A stretch of 64,000 bases of DNA from Procambarus clarkii (GCF_040958095.1 NC_091199.1:35542942-35606941), one strand, 5' to 3'; counted from the stretch's first letter, positions 11,608 through 24,725 are shown. The notes: a model not told the origin generated them from the letters alone. Numbers and translations are program-made.

Positions 11608-11741
11608 TATTGCAATAATAATGTTATTAGAATCGGAGCTCCAGCTAACACAACCTCTCACTGTGACTGCACCTGACTGACTCAAACACACCTGACTTAT
11701 GGCTTATGGCAGGTCAAACACTGACCTGACACACCTGACTT

Positions 11742-11806
11742 ATGGTGTGTACTGGTGCCATAAGGCACTAGTACACACCATAAGGCACCAGTACACAATG
11801 TAATCT
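11742..11806. repeat. Minisatellite A, right remnant with one inverted unit
   Basis: 11742-11759 (ATGGTGTGTACTGGTGCC) is one unit in reverse orientation. It is followed after four bases by units in the normal orientation, giving a short hairpin at the 5' end of the CR1 insertion. Confidence 0.8.
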
Positions 11807-11872
11807 CTAGTTTTGAACACATCATAGAAACACATGTAAGGATACGATCTTAATGGTGGCAACTGTTTACAG

Positions 11873-11914
11873 GTGTGAGAAGTATGCTGATGGTGATAGC
11901 CAACATGACTGAAG
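11873..11914 (+). CDS. 42-nt microexon (exon 2), phase 1 on both sides
   Basis: The acceptor is CTGTTTACAG|GTGTGAGAAG and the donor is GACTGAAG|GTAAGG. The exon is exactly 42 nt, begins and ends in phase 1, and reads G-VRSMLMVIANMTE-G in the frame set by exon 1. It encodes 14 residues with an NMT N-glycosylation sequon. The downstream exon starts with the same GTGTGA bases and the same phase, so this exon could be included or skipped without changing frame. It lies in non-repeat sequence between minisatellites A and B. Support is from splice sites, phase and continuity only; no transcript was seen. Confidence 0.6.
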
Positions 11915-12216
11915 GTAAGGAGTCATTTATAGAGTAGACTTGTCGATGTTGCTTTGTCTGTCAGTTTCCTCACTCGATTCATGTCTGTTTGACTTCACTC
12001 AAGATTTTAGCCACAGACTACAGAAAAGTGCACTCTGTACCTTTTGTGTACCTGTTGAACACTTTTGTTCTACACTAAAGTTTACAACAATAATTTTGTT
12101 AAAATACTATTCTCTTGTTCCTGGCGCCATTATGTCGCCAATTTGTTAAAGAATCTTGGAAATGAACTATTCAGTCTTTTCACCTTCAGCCTCAAGCACT
12201 GCCTGTCATCCACAGA
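11915..12216. other. Non-repeat intron sequence next to the microexon
   Basis: About 300 nt of AT-rich sequence between the microexon donor and the first unit of minisatellite B. I see no gene, RNA or repeat in it. Confidence 0.5.
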
Positions 12217-13556
12217 CGATAGTACCTATAGCGACTATGGATTGACGAAAATAGTATCTATAACCACTAATGATGGACGGGAAAATTACCTATACTTACA
12301 ATGGATGGACGAGTATAGTACCTATAGTTACTATGAATGGACGAGTATAGTACCTATAGTCACTATAGATGGACAAGCATAGTATTTTAGTCATTATGGA
12401 CGGACACATATAGTAACTATAATAACAATGGATGAACGACCATAGTTCCTATAGTCACTATGCATGGACGTGCATAGTACCAAAAGTCACTATAGACGGA
12501 CAAGCATAGTACTTATAGTCACTATGGATGGACGAGCATAGTACTTATAATCACTATGGATGGACATATATAGTAACTATAATCACTATTGATGAACGAG
12601 CATAGTTCCTATAGTCATTATGGATTGACGAGCATAATACCTATAATCACTATAGATGGGCGCGTATAGTACATATAGTCACTATGGATGGACGAGCATA
12701 GTCCCTATAATTACTATGCATGGACGAGCATAGTATCCATAGTCACTATTAATGGACATATACAGCAATTATATTCAATATGGATGAACATATATAGTAA
12801 CTATAATCACTATAGATGGACGAGCAAAGTAACTATAGACACTATGGATGGACAAGCATAGTACTTATAGTTACTATGGATGGACGAGCATAGTACCTAT
12901 AGTCACTACGGATGGGCGAGCATAGTACCTATAGTCACTATGGAAGGACATGCATAGTACCTATAGTCACTATTGATGGACGTATATGGTACTTATAGTC
13001 ACTATGGATAGACGTACATAGTTCCTATAGTCACTGTGGAACGACATGCATAGTACCTATGAATGAACGAGCATAATACCTATATTCACAATATATGAAC
13101 AAGCATAATACCTACTGTCACTGTAGATGGACGAGCATAGTACCTATAGTCTCTATTGATGCACGAATATAGTTACGATAGTCACTATGGGTTGACGGAC
13201 ATAGTACCTATAATCACTATGGATGGACGAGCAAAGAACCTATAGTCACTATGGATGGACATATATAGTAAATATGGTACCAATGGATGAACGCGCAGTG
13301 TATCTATAGTCTCTATAGATGTACAAGAATAGTGCTTATAGTTACAATGGATGGACGTGCATAGTACCTATAGTCACTATGGATAGACGAGCATAGTACC
13401 TATAGTCACTATAGATGGACGAGCATAGTACCTATAGTCATTATGGATGGACGAGCATAGTACCTATAGTCACGATAGATGGACGAGCATAGTACCTATA
13501 GTCATTATTGATGGACGAGCATAGTACCTATGTTCACTATGCATTAACAAACATAG
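12217..13556. repeat. Minisatellite B, 32-bp unit, block 1
   Basis: Tandem copies of a 32-bp unit built from CACTATGGATGGACGAGCAT and AGTACCTATAGT. Each unit contains the dyad ATAGTCACTAT. Many single-base variants occur. The block ends at CATAG, where a TG...CA insertion starts. Confidence 0.9.
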
Positions 13557-15195
13557 TGTGGGAAAACTTGACTCATATAATTCATTTAAATTGATGCTAG
13601 ATTTCGATAGCGGCGAAGGACCACCACTTTTTAAAGGAAAAGTGGAAACTGGGTAGAGCATGTGGTTTACTATTAAATCCATGAACTAGTGTCCTATGGA
13701 TATTATTGATAATTATTATCTTGAATATTAAAGGGACTGTAATTTATGAATCAAATGTTCTCACCCAAAATGGGGGGTTATATGTCAAAAGACTATTGTA
13801 TTCCTGACATCATTTCAGTGTGGTTCGTTCACTGAAGTAAATCAAATAAGTAATTGCAAGTTGGGCAATAATAATTAGAATCGAATTGACCTCAAGATAC
13901 TTCGATAGACAAGTATTACTACCAGTGGTTAGTAACATGGATCTCAATGGGAGATCATTAAAATGTCTACGTTAATAGTATCTACATTAATTTATACAGC
14001 TTAGCTGTGAATTGCGAGAGATGTGAAGTTAACTGCCACACTCCTGACGACGTATTGCGTCTGACAAAATTGTTGCCTGAAGGTGGGACAGCCTAGTATC
14101 TCGCTTGACGCGGACCCGGTTGCTGCAAGGCAACAGACTAGAGAAGCTTTCTACTTGACTATTAATAATACATCCTAATTAAAGGAAATATTCCTACTGA
14201 ATATAGCAATCAGTGTAGAATTTATTTACAGGTATTAATGCAATATTGATTCCTATATAAATTAAGAATATTGTTAAAGAGACGTACTGGGGTTTTGTTT
14301 TAATTGATTGGCCTAACGACAACTAGTCTAAACGTTAAATGTGTACACAGTATAACAAAAAGAAAAAAATTATAGTTGCCGAGCCGCGTGTCCGTTTATG
14401 GCGAGAAACACGCAATCCTTCGTCTTCAGCTGCTGTGTGAAGGACATTGACTTCGGATTTGTTATCACTCTGATTCCAGGACACGGCTATTGATTGTCAA
14501 TTTAACGTTGAAACGCTCTTGTGATTGTAAGAACGAATAATTAAACTAAGCAAATGCTTTACTACTGCGTTGTCTCTCTCGCACGCTGCTAATATGGCGT
14601 CACTCGTCGGGGTCGGGCAGCAAGCACGTCGCTCTCCTTCCTCCCAGGCTGTGCTACACATGCGCAGCCTGCTCAAAGTATTCTCGAGCTTAAAGTACTT
14701 TATTTTTACTTGCAATTAATTCGGAAGGAAAGGACTGGTGACAAGTGCTTATGTCACTAAATAATGCATTAACATGCAACATATTTAGCATAATTCAGGT
14801 CAGCTTATTACGTCTGCATGAAGAAATATCATATAAATTGCTTTACTTTGCAATATTTTCTACTATAGTTGTTAATACACCTAAATGAACGAATTAAGTA
14901 TGTAATAATATGTTACGTAAACAATCAACTTAATATATGATTATCCTTAGTAATGGAACGTAATTAACTAAACTTTTTTTAGATGCAACTAAATGTGGAG
15001 AGATTAATGTTTTAGCCTGTAGCTACCTCCCGGCGTCATTGAGACTGGGAAGAATTTGGCAAATATTGCGTCGCAATAGAAACATTAATTGAATTAGTTC
15101 TACATAATAGTAGAGTTAGTAAATACTATGGTTAATATAATAATGATGTATTCTAATACAAGAAATGGTGTATTAGTGTTGGAAAATTTCCAGCA
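13557..15195. mobile_element. Solo-LTR-like insertion with 5-bp target duplication
   Basis: The 1639-bp insertion starts TGTGGGAAAAC, ends TTTCCAGCA, and is flanked on both sides by CATAG (13552-13556 and 15196-15200). Minisatellite B needs only one CATAG at this point, so the second is a true target duplication. TG...CA ends with a 5-bp duplication fit an LTR retrotransposon that recombined to a solo LTR. The inside has no long open frame. Orientation cannot be fixed. An unrelated TE with similar ends is possible. Confidence 0.6.
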
Positions 15196-17328
15196 CATAG
15201 TACCTATATTCACTATGCATGAACAAGCATAGTACCAATAGTCACTATGGAAGGACGTACATAATATATATAATCACTATGGATGGACGAGCATAGTATC
15301 TATAGTCACTATGGATGGACGAGCAAAATATCTAGTCACTATGGATGGACGAGCAAAGGCCTTATAGTCACTGTGGATGGACATATATAGTACATATAGT
15401 CACTATGGATGGACATATACAGTACCGATAGTTGCTATGGATGGGCGAGCAAAGTCCTTATAGTCACTATGGATGGACATATATAGTACCTATAGTCACT
15501 ATGAGTGGACATATTTAGTACCTATAGTCACTATGCATAGACGGGCATAGTACATATAGTCACTATTGATGGATGAGCATAGAACCTATAGTCTCTATAG
15601 ATGGACGTGCATAGTACCTATAGTCACTATAGGTGGACGATCATAATACCTATTGTCACTCTAGATGGACGAGCATAATACCTATATTCTCTATTGATTC
15701 ACGTATATAGTAACTATAGTCACTATAGATTGACGGGCATAGAACCTATACTCACTATGGATGGACGAGCAAAGAACCTATAGTCACTATGGATGGACAT
15801 ATATAGTGAATATTGTTGCAATGGATGAACGTGAAGTGTACCTATAGTCACTATATATGTACGAGCATAGTGCCTATAGTCACTCTAGATGGACGAGCAT
15901 AATACCTATATTCTCTATTGATGCACGTATATACTAACTATAGTCACTATAGATTGACGGGCATAGTCCCTATATTCACTATAGATGGATGAGCATAGTA
16001 CCTACAGTCACTATGGATGGATGAGCATAGTACCTATAGTCACTATGGATGGACGAGCATAGTACCTACAGTCACAATGGATGGACGAGCATAGTACCTA
16101 TAGGCACTATGGATGGACGAGCATAGTACCTATAGTCACTATTGACGGAAGAGCATAGTACCTATAGTCACTATTGATGGAAGAGCATAGTACCTAAAAT
16201 CATTATGAATTGACGAGCATAGTACCTATAGTCTCTATAGATGGACGAGCATAGCACCTATAATCATTATGGATGGACGAGCATAGTACCAATAGTCACT
16301 ATGGATGGACGAGCAAAGTACCCATAGTGACTATGGATGGACGAGCAAAGTACCCACAGTGACTATGGATGGACGAGCATAGTGCTTATTGTCATTATGG
16401 ATTGACGAGCATAGTACCTATATTCACTATGCATGAACAAGCATAGAATTTATAGCCACTATGGATTGACGAATATAGTTCCTATAGTCACTATGGATGG
16501 ACGTGCATAGTACCTATATTCACTATGAATGGATGAGCATAGAAACTATAGTTACTCTGGATAGACGAGCAAAGTACCTATAGTCCCTATATAGGGACTT
16601 ATATAGAACCAATATTCACTATGGATAGACGAGAATACTACCTATTGTCACTATGGATGGCCATATATAGTACGTATAGTCACTATGAAAGGACGTGCAT
16701 AGTATGTATAGTCACTATGAATAGACATATATAGTACCTATAGTCACAATGGATGGATGAGCATGCTACCTATAATCATTATGGATGGACATGTATAGTA
16801 CCTATAGTCAATATTGATTTCAGGACGTACATAGTAACTACAGTCACTATGGATTGACTAGCATAGTATCTATAGTTACTATGGATGGATGAGCATAGTA
16901 CCTATAGTCACTATGGATTGACGTACATAATATCTATAGTTACTATGGATGGACGAGTATTATACCTATACTCATTATGGATGGACGAACATAGTACCTA
17001 TAGTCATTATGGATGGACGAGTATAGTACCTATAGTTATTTTGGATGGACGAACATAGTACCTACAGTCACTATGAATGGATGAGCATAGAACCTATTGT
17101 TACTATGGATGGACGATCACAGTACCTATAGTCACTGTGGATGGACGAGCATAGTACCTATAGTCACTATTAGTGGACGAGCATGGTACCAATAGTCACT
17201 ATGGATGGTCTTATATAGTACCTATAATCACTATTGATGGACGTATATAGTACCTATAGTCACTATGGATGGACGATCGTAGTACCTATGGCCATTATGG
17301 ATGGACGAGCATAGTTCCTATAGTAAGA
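15196..17328. repeat. Minisatellite B, block 2
   Basis: About 66 copies of the 32-bp unit, with local variants such as ACATATATAGTA in place of ACGAGCATAGTA. It is continuous with block 1 apart from the LTR-like insertion. Confidence 0.9.
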
Positions 17329-18488
17329 ACATAAGAACATAAGAACAAAGGTAACTGCAGAAGGCCTATTGGTCCATACGATGCAGCTCCTAACTATAAC
17401 CACCCAATCCCACTCATATACTTGTCCAACCCGCGCTTGAAACAATCGAGGGACCCCACCTCCACCACGTTACGCGGCAATTGGTTCCACAAATCAACAA
17501 CCCTGTTACTGAACCAGTATTTACCCAAGTCTTTCCTAAATCTAAACTTATCCAATTTATACCCATTGTTTCGTGTTCTGCCTTGTGTTGATATTTTTAA
17601 TACCCTATTAATATCCCCCCTGTTATGTCCATTCATCCACTTGTAAACCTCTATCATGTCACCCCTAACTCTTTGCCTTTCCAGTGAATGCAACTTAAGC
17701 TTTGTTAATCTTTCTTCATATGAAAGATTTCTAATTTGGGGAATTAACTTAGTCATCCTCCGTTGGACACGTTCAAGTGAATTTATATCCATTCTATAAT
17801 ACGGCGACCAAAACTGAACTGCATAATCTAAATGGGGCCTAACCAGAGCAAGATATAGCTTAAGAACCACACCGGGAGTCTTGTTACTAACGCTTCGATT
17901 AATAAATCCCAGTGTCCTATTCGCCTTATTACGAACATTCATGCATTGATCCTTTTGTTTTAAATTCTTACTAATCATAACTCCCAGATCCCTTTCGCAA
18001 TCTGACTTCGCAATATCAACACCATCTAGCTCGTATCTTGTAACTCTATCATCATTACCTAGCCTCAGAACTTTACATTTATAAGCATTAAACTGCATTT
18101 GCCAACCCTTTGACCATTTCAAAACCCTATCTAGATCAACTTGAAGTGATAGTGAGTCCTCCTCCGAATTAATTTCCCTACCGATTTTCGTATCATCGGC
18201 AAATTTGCAAATGTTGCTACTCAAACCTGAATCTAAATCATTTATATATATTATAAACAACAGAGGTCCCAGGACAGAGCCCTGAGGTACTCCACTAACA
18301 ACATTATCCCACTCTGACTTAACCCCATTTATACTAACTCTCTGTTTCCTTTGGAATAGCCATGCCCTAACCCAAGTTAATATTGCACCCCCAATACCAA
18401 GAGCTTCTATTTTTTTAATTAGTCTTTCATGTGGCACTGTATCAAAAGCTTTGCTAAAGTCAAGGTACACAACATCACAATCCTTATC
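17329..18488 (-). mobile_element. 5'-truncated CR1-like LINE in minisatellite B
   Basis: Same family as the element at 9494-11741. The 3' end is the ATAAGAAC 8-bp repeat at 17329-17350; truncation is near 18488, in the RT palm. Minisatellite B continues on both sides. Confidence 0.88.
17394..18470 (-). pseudogene. CR1 ORF2 fragment with intact RT catalytic core
   Basis: A 358-codon open frame; the reading frame continues a few codons upstream (DCDVV) to the truncation. It contains YLDFSKAFDTVPHERL (first catalytic Asp), SGVPQGSVLGPLLFIIYIND, KFADDTKIGREINSEED (FADD motif), then the thumb and C-terminus ending MSGIGWL. Within its length there is no stop or frameshift. It lacks ORF1, the endonuclease and the RT fingers, so it is a dead-on-arrival copy. 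The frame resembles the 3' part of the element at 9563-10304, with about one difference per 15-20 bases by eye. Confidence 0.88.
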
Positions 18489-18680
18489 ATTATTGATGGA
18501 CGAGTATAGTACCTATAGTCACTATGGATGGACAAGCATAGTACCTTTATTCACTATGGATGGATGAGCATAATATCTTTGACCACTGTTGAATGTCGTG
18601 TATAGTACCTATAATCATTATTGATGGACGAATAGAGTATCTATAGTCACTATGGATTGATGTATATAGTACCTATAGTG
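18489..18680. repeat. Minisatellite B, block 3
   Basis: A short run of degenerate 32-bp units between the CR1 fragment and the SINE. Confidence 0.85.
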
Positions 18681-18944
18681 GGAACCGGTCGGCCGAGCGG
18701 ACAGCACGCTTGACTTGTGATCCTGTGGTCCTGGGTTCGATCCCAGGCGCCGGCGAGAAACAATGGGCAGAGTTTCTTTCACCCAATGCCCCTGTTACCT
18801 AGCAGTAAAATAGGTACCTGGGTGTTAGTCAGCTGTCACGGGCTTCTTCCTGGGGGTGGAGACCTGGTCGAGGACCGGGCCGCGGGGATACTAAAAAGCC
18901 CCGAAATCATCTCAAGATAACCTCAAGAATCATCTCAAGATAAC
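18681..18944 (+). mobile_element. tRNA-derived SINE (family 1)
   Basis: The tRNA-like head has an A-box-like GGTCGGCCGAGCGG and a clear B box, GGTTCGATCCC, at about 18732-18742. The body includes ATGGGCAGAGTTT and AATAGGTACCTGGGTG, shared with the SINE at 49130. The tail is repeats of ATCTCAAGATAACCTCAAGA. It is inserted in minisatellite B, which resumes at CTATGGATGG. The orientation is that of the Pol III promoter. Confidence 0.85.
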
Positions 18945-19570
18945 TATGGATGGACATGCACAGTACCTATAGTCACTATGGCTGGACAAGCATAGTAACT
19001 GTTGTCACTCTAGATGGATAAGCATAGAACCTATAGTCAATATTGATGGACATACCAAGTAACTACATTCACTATGGATTGACGAGCATAGTACCTATAA
19101 TCACTATGGGTGGATGTCCTTAGTACCTATAATCACTATGGATGGACGTATATAGTATCTATAGTTACTATGGATGGAAGTATATAGTACCTATAGTTAA
19201 TATGGATGGACGTATATAGTATCTATAGTTTCTATGGATGGACAGATACAGTACTTATAGTCAGTATTGATGGACGAGCATAGTACCTATATTCACTATT
19301 CATGAACAAACATAATACCTAGAGTCACTATGGAAGGACGTACATAATACCTATAGTCACTAAGGATGGACGAGCATAGTACCTATATTCACTATTCATG
19401 AACAAACATAGTACCTAGAGTCAATATGGAAGGACGTAGATAATATCTATAGTCAATGTTGATGGACGTACATAGTATCTCTAGTCACTATGGATGGACA
19501 AGCAAAGTACCTATAGTCGCTATGGATGGTTGTATATAGTACCAATATTCATTATGGATGGACGAGCATG
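18945..19570. repeat. Minisatellite B, block 4
   Basis: About 20 degenerate copies of the 32-bp unit; the last recognisable unit ends near GACGAGCATGCC. Confidence 0.88.
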
Positions 19571-19994
19571 CCTAGCAAACATTTTCACGTTTAAAAACAT
19601 GCTAAAAACGACATTTCATTTTTTTGGCTCGTTTGTAATTACTTTTAAAAAACGTATTATGAGAATTTTTAAAAAGACCTTAGAATGTGAGTTGGAAACG
19701 TTTCAAGGAACCTTTTAATAATCTTTGAATTACTTACTTTAAAACTTTTCGAACAAACGTTTTTAATACCTTGTTCCTAATTTATATTGTAATATAAATT
19801 ATTGTAATATAAATTAGGGTATAATCGTATTTTCTAAATTCAGATCTGTAATAGAAATATATATATAGTATTAGTATTTAGTATATATAGTATTTATATT
19901 ACAATATAGTATATTGTAATATAAATTAGGGTATAATCGTATTTTCTAAATTCAGATCTGTAATAGAAAGGGACTGACATCCTATATATGTCAA
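19571..19994. other. AT-rich flank with a 55-bp direct duplication
   Basis: No gene is seen. About 55 bp beginning GTAATATAAATTAGGGTATA is present twice, at 19803-19857 and 19915-19969, separated by AT-rich sequence. Confidence 0.6.
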
Positions 19995-22808
19995 TCTATA
20001 TAAATAAAAATAGAAATGTTTATTTGTTCAAAATCGCTAATCCCCGAAAGTTTTTCACCGATTGCTTTGAAATTTTCACACAATGTTCCATTCGCATCCG
20101 AGCAGGTTTTTATATACATACTATATAGATGTCACTTCTGTGATGAGAAAAAACATGCTTTTTCTGATAAACTGTGTTTTCATGTGAGGGAAATCTTCGA
20201 AACCTCTTTACTGATTGCTTTGAAAATTTGATATCACGGTGCATTCGAATAGGTGCATGTTTTTATATACCTACAATATAAATGCCACACCTGTAACAAG
20301 AAAAAAAACAGTTTTTTTTTTAAACAGTGCCATATGTAGGTAGTAAGAGCAACACACGCTGCAATCTCCAAAAGTTTTCAAAGCTCTCCAAAAGTTTTCA
20401 CAGATTGCTTTGAAATTTTTACACAACATTCCATTCGAATATGTGTGTGGTTTTATATACCTACTATTTAGATGCCACACCTGTGACAGGTAAAAAAATG
20501 TTTTTTTTTTTTAACAGTGCCATCTGTTGCACACAAGAGGAATACGCACTAAATAAAATATGCTATGATTTCATTTCAATGTTTCCGATTGCATTGATAA
20601 ATTGAATTTTCATAGATTTTGATTGTTTTTTTCATTTTGATATAAATATTTTGTGTGACATTGCATTGGAATTGAGCTGTATTGTTTACCATACTGTTCA
20701 TTTCGTGAGTATAGTTTATTTGATTCTATTTAAAAAAAAATTCATTTCGTTTTTTAAACTGTTCTTCATATTTTTCAGTGCAATTGGTGGTGAAATTGAG
20801 CTGTGTTGGTTGATCTGCGTTTGAATTAAAATATTTCTTTAGTATTTTTTTGTTTTTGTTTTGAAACAAGAAAATGGACAAAACGTTTATTTCACAGCTG
20901 CAAATGTGCAACAAACAACCATGAATCCACCGGCTGCAACGTTAACTGCTTTCTTCACCTTATGTCAAAATGAGGCGTTTGCAAAATCACTGCTGTATTC
21001 TGAAGTTCCTACATATTACACATGGAATGCCAATAGAAAATCATTTGAACGACGCAAACGAGGAGAGCGAGTCGACGGACAAACTGGCATATTTAAATAA
21101 ACTACGATAGGCAGACTGTGCACAGTGCTTCCCAATCAAGATGAATGCTTCTTTCTTCGCATGCTGTTGGTAAATGTGTCCGGTCCAACGTCTTTCCAGC
21201 AATTGAGATTTGTCAACGGCGTAACAGATGCTACTTCCTGTAGTGCATGTCAAGGTCTGAATTTATTGGAAAATTACTGACACTGGGATGTATGTCTTAA
21301 TATGCGTCCAACACGTCACATCCAAATCAAATTCGTGTGTTGTTTGTAATCATATTGACCGCCTGCTCTCCTTCATCTCCAACAGAGTCATGGGAGAAAT
21401 ATAAATTGCACATCGCGGAAGATGTTGTCCGTCGAATACGCAAGGAAAATTCAAATATGAACATGGATTTCACACCAAAATCTACAGCGAAGCGTTGATA
21501 ATGATTGAAGATTTGTGCTTAGAAATCGCGAACAAAGTACTCAATCAGTTGGAAATGCCATCACCGAATCGATCTGCTGCGGCTTCTTCAATGTAGAATT
21601 GGGTCGTGAACAAAATTACATCGCAGGTGATCTGTTGCCGTATGTACAATCAAATATTCCTAATCTAACGCTTGAGCGAAAAGGCATTTGCAATCAAATA
21701 ATTCAAACTGTCAATAACGGGCTTGGAGAAATCTTCTTTGATGCGCCAGGAGGAACTGGTAAAACCTTCTTAATTAGATTGATTCTTGCAGCATTTCGAT
21801 CCTAAAATGGCATAACCTTAGCTCTTGCATCGTCCACAATTGCTGCAACATTGCTACCATGTGGAAGAACTGCTACTTCAGCTTTGAAATTGGCATTGAA
21901 CATGCAATTCATTGAAACTCCCACGTGCAACATTTCCAAAGCATCCTTCATAGGAAAAGTATTGCAGAAATGCAAACTTATTGTTTGGGATGAATGCACA
22001 ATGGCCCACAAAAAATCGCGCGAGGATCTTGATCGATAATTGCATGATTGGCCTGTAAACATCAGACCATTTGGGAACGCAGTAATATTGCTTGCAGGAG
22101 TTCTCAGGCAAACATTATCTGTAATTCCTCGATCGACACCAGTGGACAAAATAAATGCTTGCCTGAAATACTCTACTTTGTGGCGCCACATAAAGACATT
22201 TAAATTAACTACAAATATGCGTTTCCAGCTGCAAAACGATTCGCCAGCTGAGATATTCTCACATCAATTGCTGGAAATTGGGAACGGAAACATGCCGGTT
22301 ACTGCAATTGAAAATCGGCTTGCCAATTATCATGTTGCAAAATATCAACTAGTCAAAACTTTGCAATGCCACGTGCCAACGGTAAACAAAATTAAACCGC
22401 GTCGTTGTAGAAGTAACAATCTTGACAGGACCTTTCAAATGTGAAGATGTCCTCATTCCTCACATTCCTGTGATTCCAATGGATATGCCAATTCAATTTA
22501 TGAGATTGAAATTTCCAATTCGAATGGCGTTTGCAATCACCATCAACAAAGCTCAGGGTCAATCTTTAGAATTATGCAGTTTATATCTAGACACGGATTG
22601 CTTCACACATAGACAATTAAATGTTGCATGTTCTAGAGTCGGCAAACCAGACAATCTCTATATCTCTACAGACAATAGAACTGCAAAAAACATTGTATAC
22701 CCACAAGCACTGTGAAATGAGACATATTATAAATGTGCACCTTCCCTTTTCTTTCATTCCCATATATCCAGACTGAACCACAGCAACGCGTGGCGGGTAC
22801 AGCTATAG
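19995..22808 (+). mobile_element. Helitron with degenerate helicase
   Basis: The 5' end is TC at 19995 after an A (A|TCTATATAAATAAAAAT), as expected for Helitrons inserting between A and T. The 3' end is GCAACGCGTGGCGGGTACAG followed by CTATAG|T. The same terminal sequences bound the minus-strand copies at 40397-41613 and 56045-57325. It contains the helicase remnant at 20861-22715. No Rep (HUH) nuclease motif is visible upstream of the helicase. Confidence 0.8.
20861..22715 (+). pseudogene. Helitron Pif1-like helicase, broken
   Basis: Mostly in one frame, with internal stops near 21100, 21805 and 22037, a disrupted stretch at 21101-21514 and a frame change near 22430. Visible helicase motifs in order: DAPGGTGKTFLIRLIL (Walker A, about 21740-21790), LIVWDECTMAHKK (Walker B, about 21978), GVLRQTLSVIPRS (motif III region, with the usual Asp-Phe replaced), MAFAITINKAQGQSLE (about 22525) and VACSRVGKPDNLYIS (motif VI, about 22624). 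The segment between GNGNMP and LTGPFK is much shorter than the several hundred codons expected, so there is also an internal deletion. The N-terminal part (YFTAANVQQTT...) is the Rep-helicase linker. Non-functional. Confidence 0.85.
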
Positions 22809-22814
22809 TATAAA

Positions 22815-23359
<545 letters not shown>

Positions 23360-23362
<3 letters not shown>

Positions 23363-23748
23363 GTACCTAGTAGCCAGAACGCACTTCTCTGCCTACTATG
23401 CAAGGCCTGATTTGCCTAATAAGCCAAGTTTTCCTTTATTATTATATTTTCTCTAATTCTTTTCTTATGAAATGATAAAGCTACCCATTTCATAATGTAT
23501 GAGGTCAATTTTATTTTATTGGAGTTAAAATTAACTTAGATATATGACCGAACCTAACCAACCCTACCTAACCTAACCTAACCTATCTTTATAGGTTAGG
23601 TTAGATTAGGTAGCTGAAAAAGTTAGGTTAGGTTAGGTTAGGTAGGTTAGGTAGTCGAAAAACAATTAATTCATGAAAACTTGGCTCATTAAGCAAATCG
23701 GGACTTGCAAAATAGGCAGAGAAGTGCGTTCTGGCTACTAGGTACGAC
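23360..23748 (-). repeat. TIR/TTAGG unit 2, reverse
   Basis: Both TIRs are present. The left TIR inner end is altered (TTCCTTTATTATT in place of TTCCTGAATTAAT). Confidence 0.9.
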
Positions 23749-23758
23749 ATATACATAT

Positions 23759-23929
<171 letters not shown>

Positions 23930-24091
23930 TATATTTTGGTAGCAGTCTTTCCTGTAGACATATATTATTAAATATGACCGAAAAAGTAAGATTAATAATT
24001 CTAACACGAATTTTCTCAATCTTTCGTACATTACGCTTCACTGTTGGAGGTAAATAAAAAATCACTTCTCCAAAATTCATTTTTATTTCTA

Positions 24092-24142
24092 GTCTGACGC
24101 GACACGGGCGCGTTTCGTAAAACTTATTACATTTTCAAAGAC
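24092..24142 (-). ncRNA. Hammerhead-ribozyme-like fold, copy 1
   Basis: Same 51-nt arrangement as at 35481-35531: stem I GTCT/AGAC, core TTGAAAA, stem II GTAA/TTAC with one extra T, GAAA, stem III CGCG/CGCG, cleavage-site GTC. The core differs from the canonical CTGANGA at positions 3 and 8. Hammerhead motifs are known from Penelope-like elements. Activity of this variant is untested. Confidence 0.6.
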
Positions 24143-24329
24143 TTCACAAATACACAACTGATTAGAACTTACGTATCTCTGATTTTATATCTACATTTGA
24201 GTGAGGTGGGAGGGGTGATGTGGCATTAACACAAGACAGAACAAGAGGGGATATTAATAGGGTATTAAAAGTATCAACACAAGACAGAACAGAAACAATG
24301 GGTATTGAATAGAAGTGTTTGTAGAAAGC

Positions 24330-24725
24330 CTATTGGTCTATATTTCTTGATGCTTCTATATTGGAGCGGAGTCTTGAGGTGGGTAGAATATAGTTGTGCA
24401 ATAATTGGCTGTTGATTGCTGGTGTTGACTTCTTGATGTGTAGTGCCTCGCAAACGTCAAGCCGCCTGCTATCGCTGTATCTGTCGATGATTTCTGTGTT
24501 GTTTACTAGGATTTGTCTGGCGATGGTTTGGTTATGGGAAGAGATTATATGTTCCTTAATGGAGCCCTGTTGCTTATGCATCGTTAAACGCCTAGAAAGA
24601 GATGTTGTTGTCTTGCCTATATAGTGGGTTTTTTGGAGCTTACAGTCCCCAAGTGGGCATTTGAAGGCATAGACGACGTTAGTCTCTTTTAAAGCGTTCT
24701 GTTTTGTGTCTGGAGAGTTTCTCAT
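24330..24725 (-). pseudogene. Penelope-like GIY-YIG endonuclease fragment
   Basis: A 131-codon frame ending with the natural stop. VVYAFKCPLGDCKLQ and THYIGKTTTSLSRRLTMH form the GIY-YIG core (Tyr...YIG...Arg). The frame continues upstream beyond the ATG at 24725 into RT-connection sequence to about 24910, with no palm domain. The C-terminus is SRNIDQ, matching copy 2 (SRNMDQ). The RT is absent, so the copy is inactive. Confidence 0.85.

Larger units (their letters stand above)
9494..11741 (-). mobile_element. CR1-like LINE with esterase ORF1, internally deleted
   Basis: The minus strand carries ORF1 (11607-10699), the N-terminus of the ORF2 endonuclease (10720-10370) and, after a deletion, the C-terminal part of RT plus the tail of ORF2 (10304-9563). 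The 3' end is an 8-bp repeat (GTTCTTAT, about three copies, seen as ATAAGAAC on plus), a hallmark of the CR1 clade. The element sits inside minisatellite A; a scrap of the array resumes at 11742. Confidence 0.85.

Noticed and set aside
6405..19570. Regularly spaced repeats resembling a CRISPR array
   Set aside because: The repeats are head to tail with no unique spacers, in a eukaryotic intron.
24330..24725. A free-standing GIY-YIG homing endonuclease
   Set aside because: The longer copy at 35737-37392 shows the same sequence fused to a Penelope-type RT.
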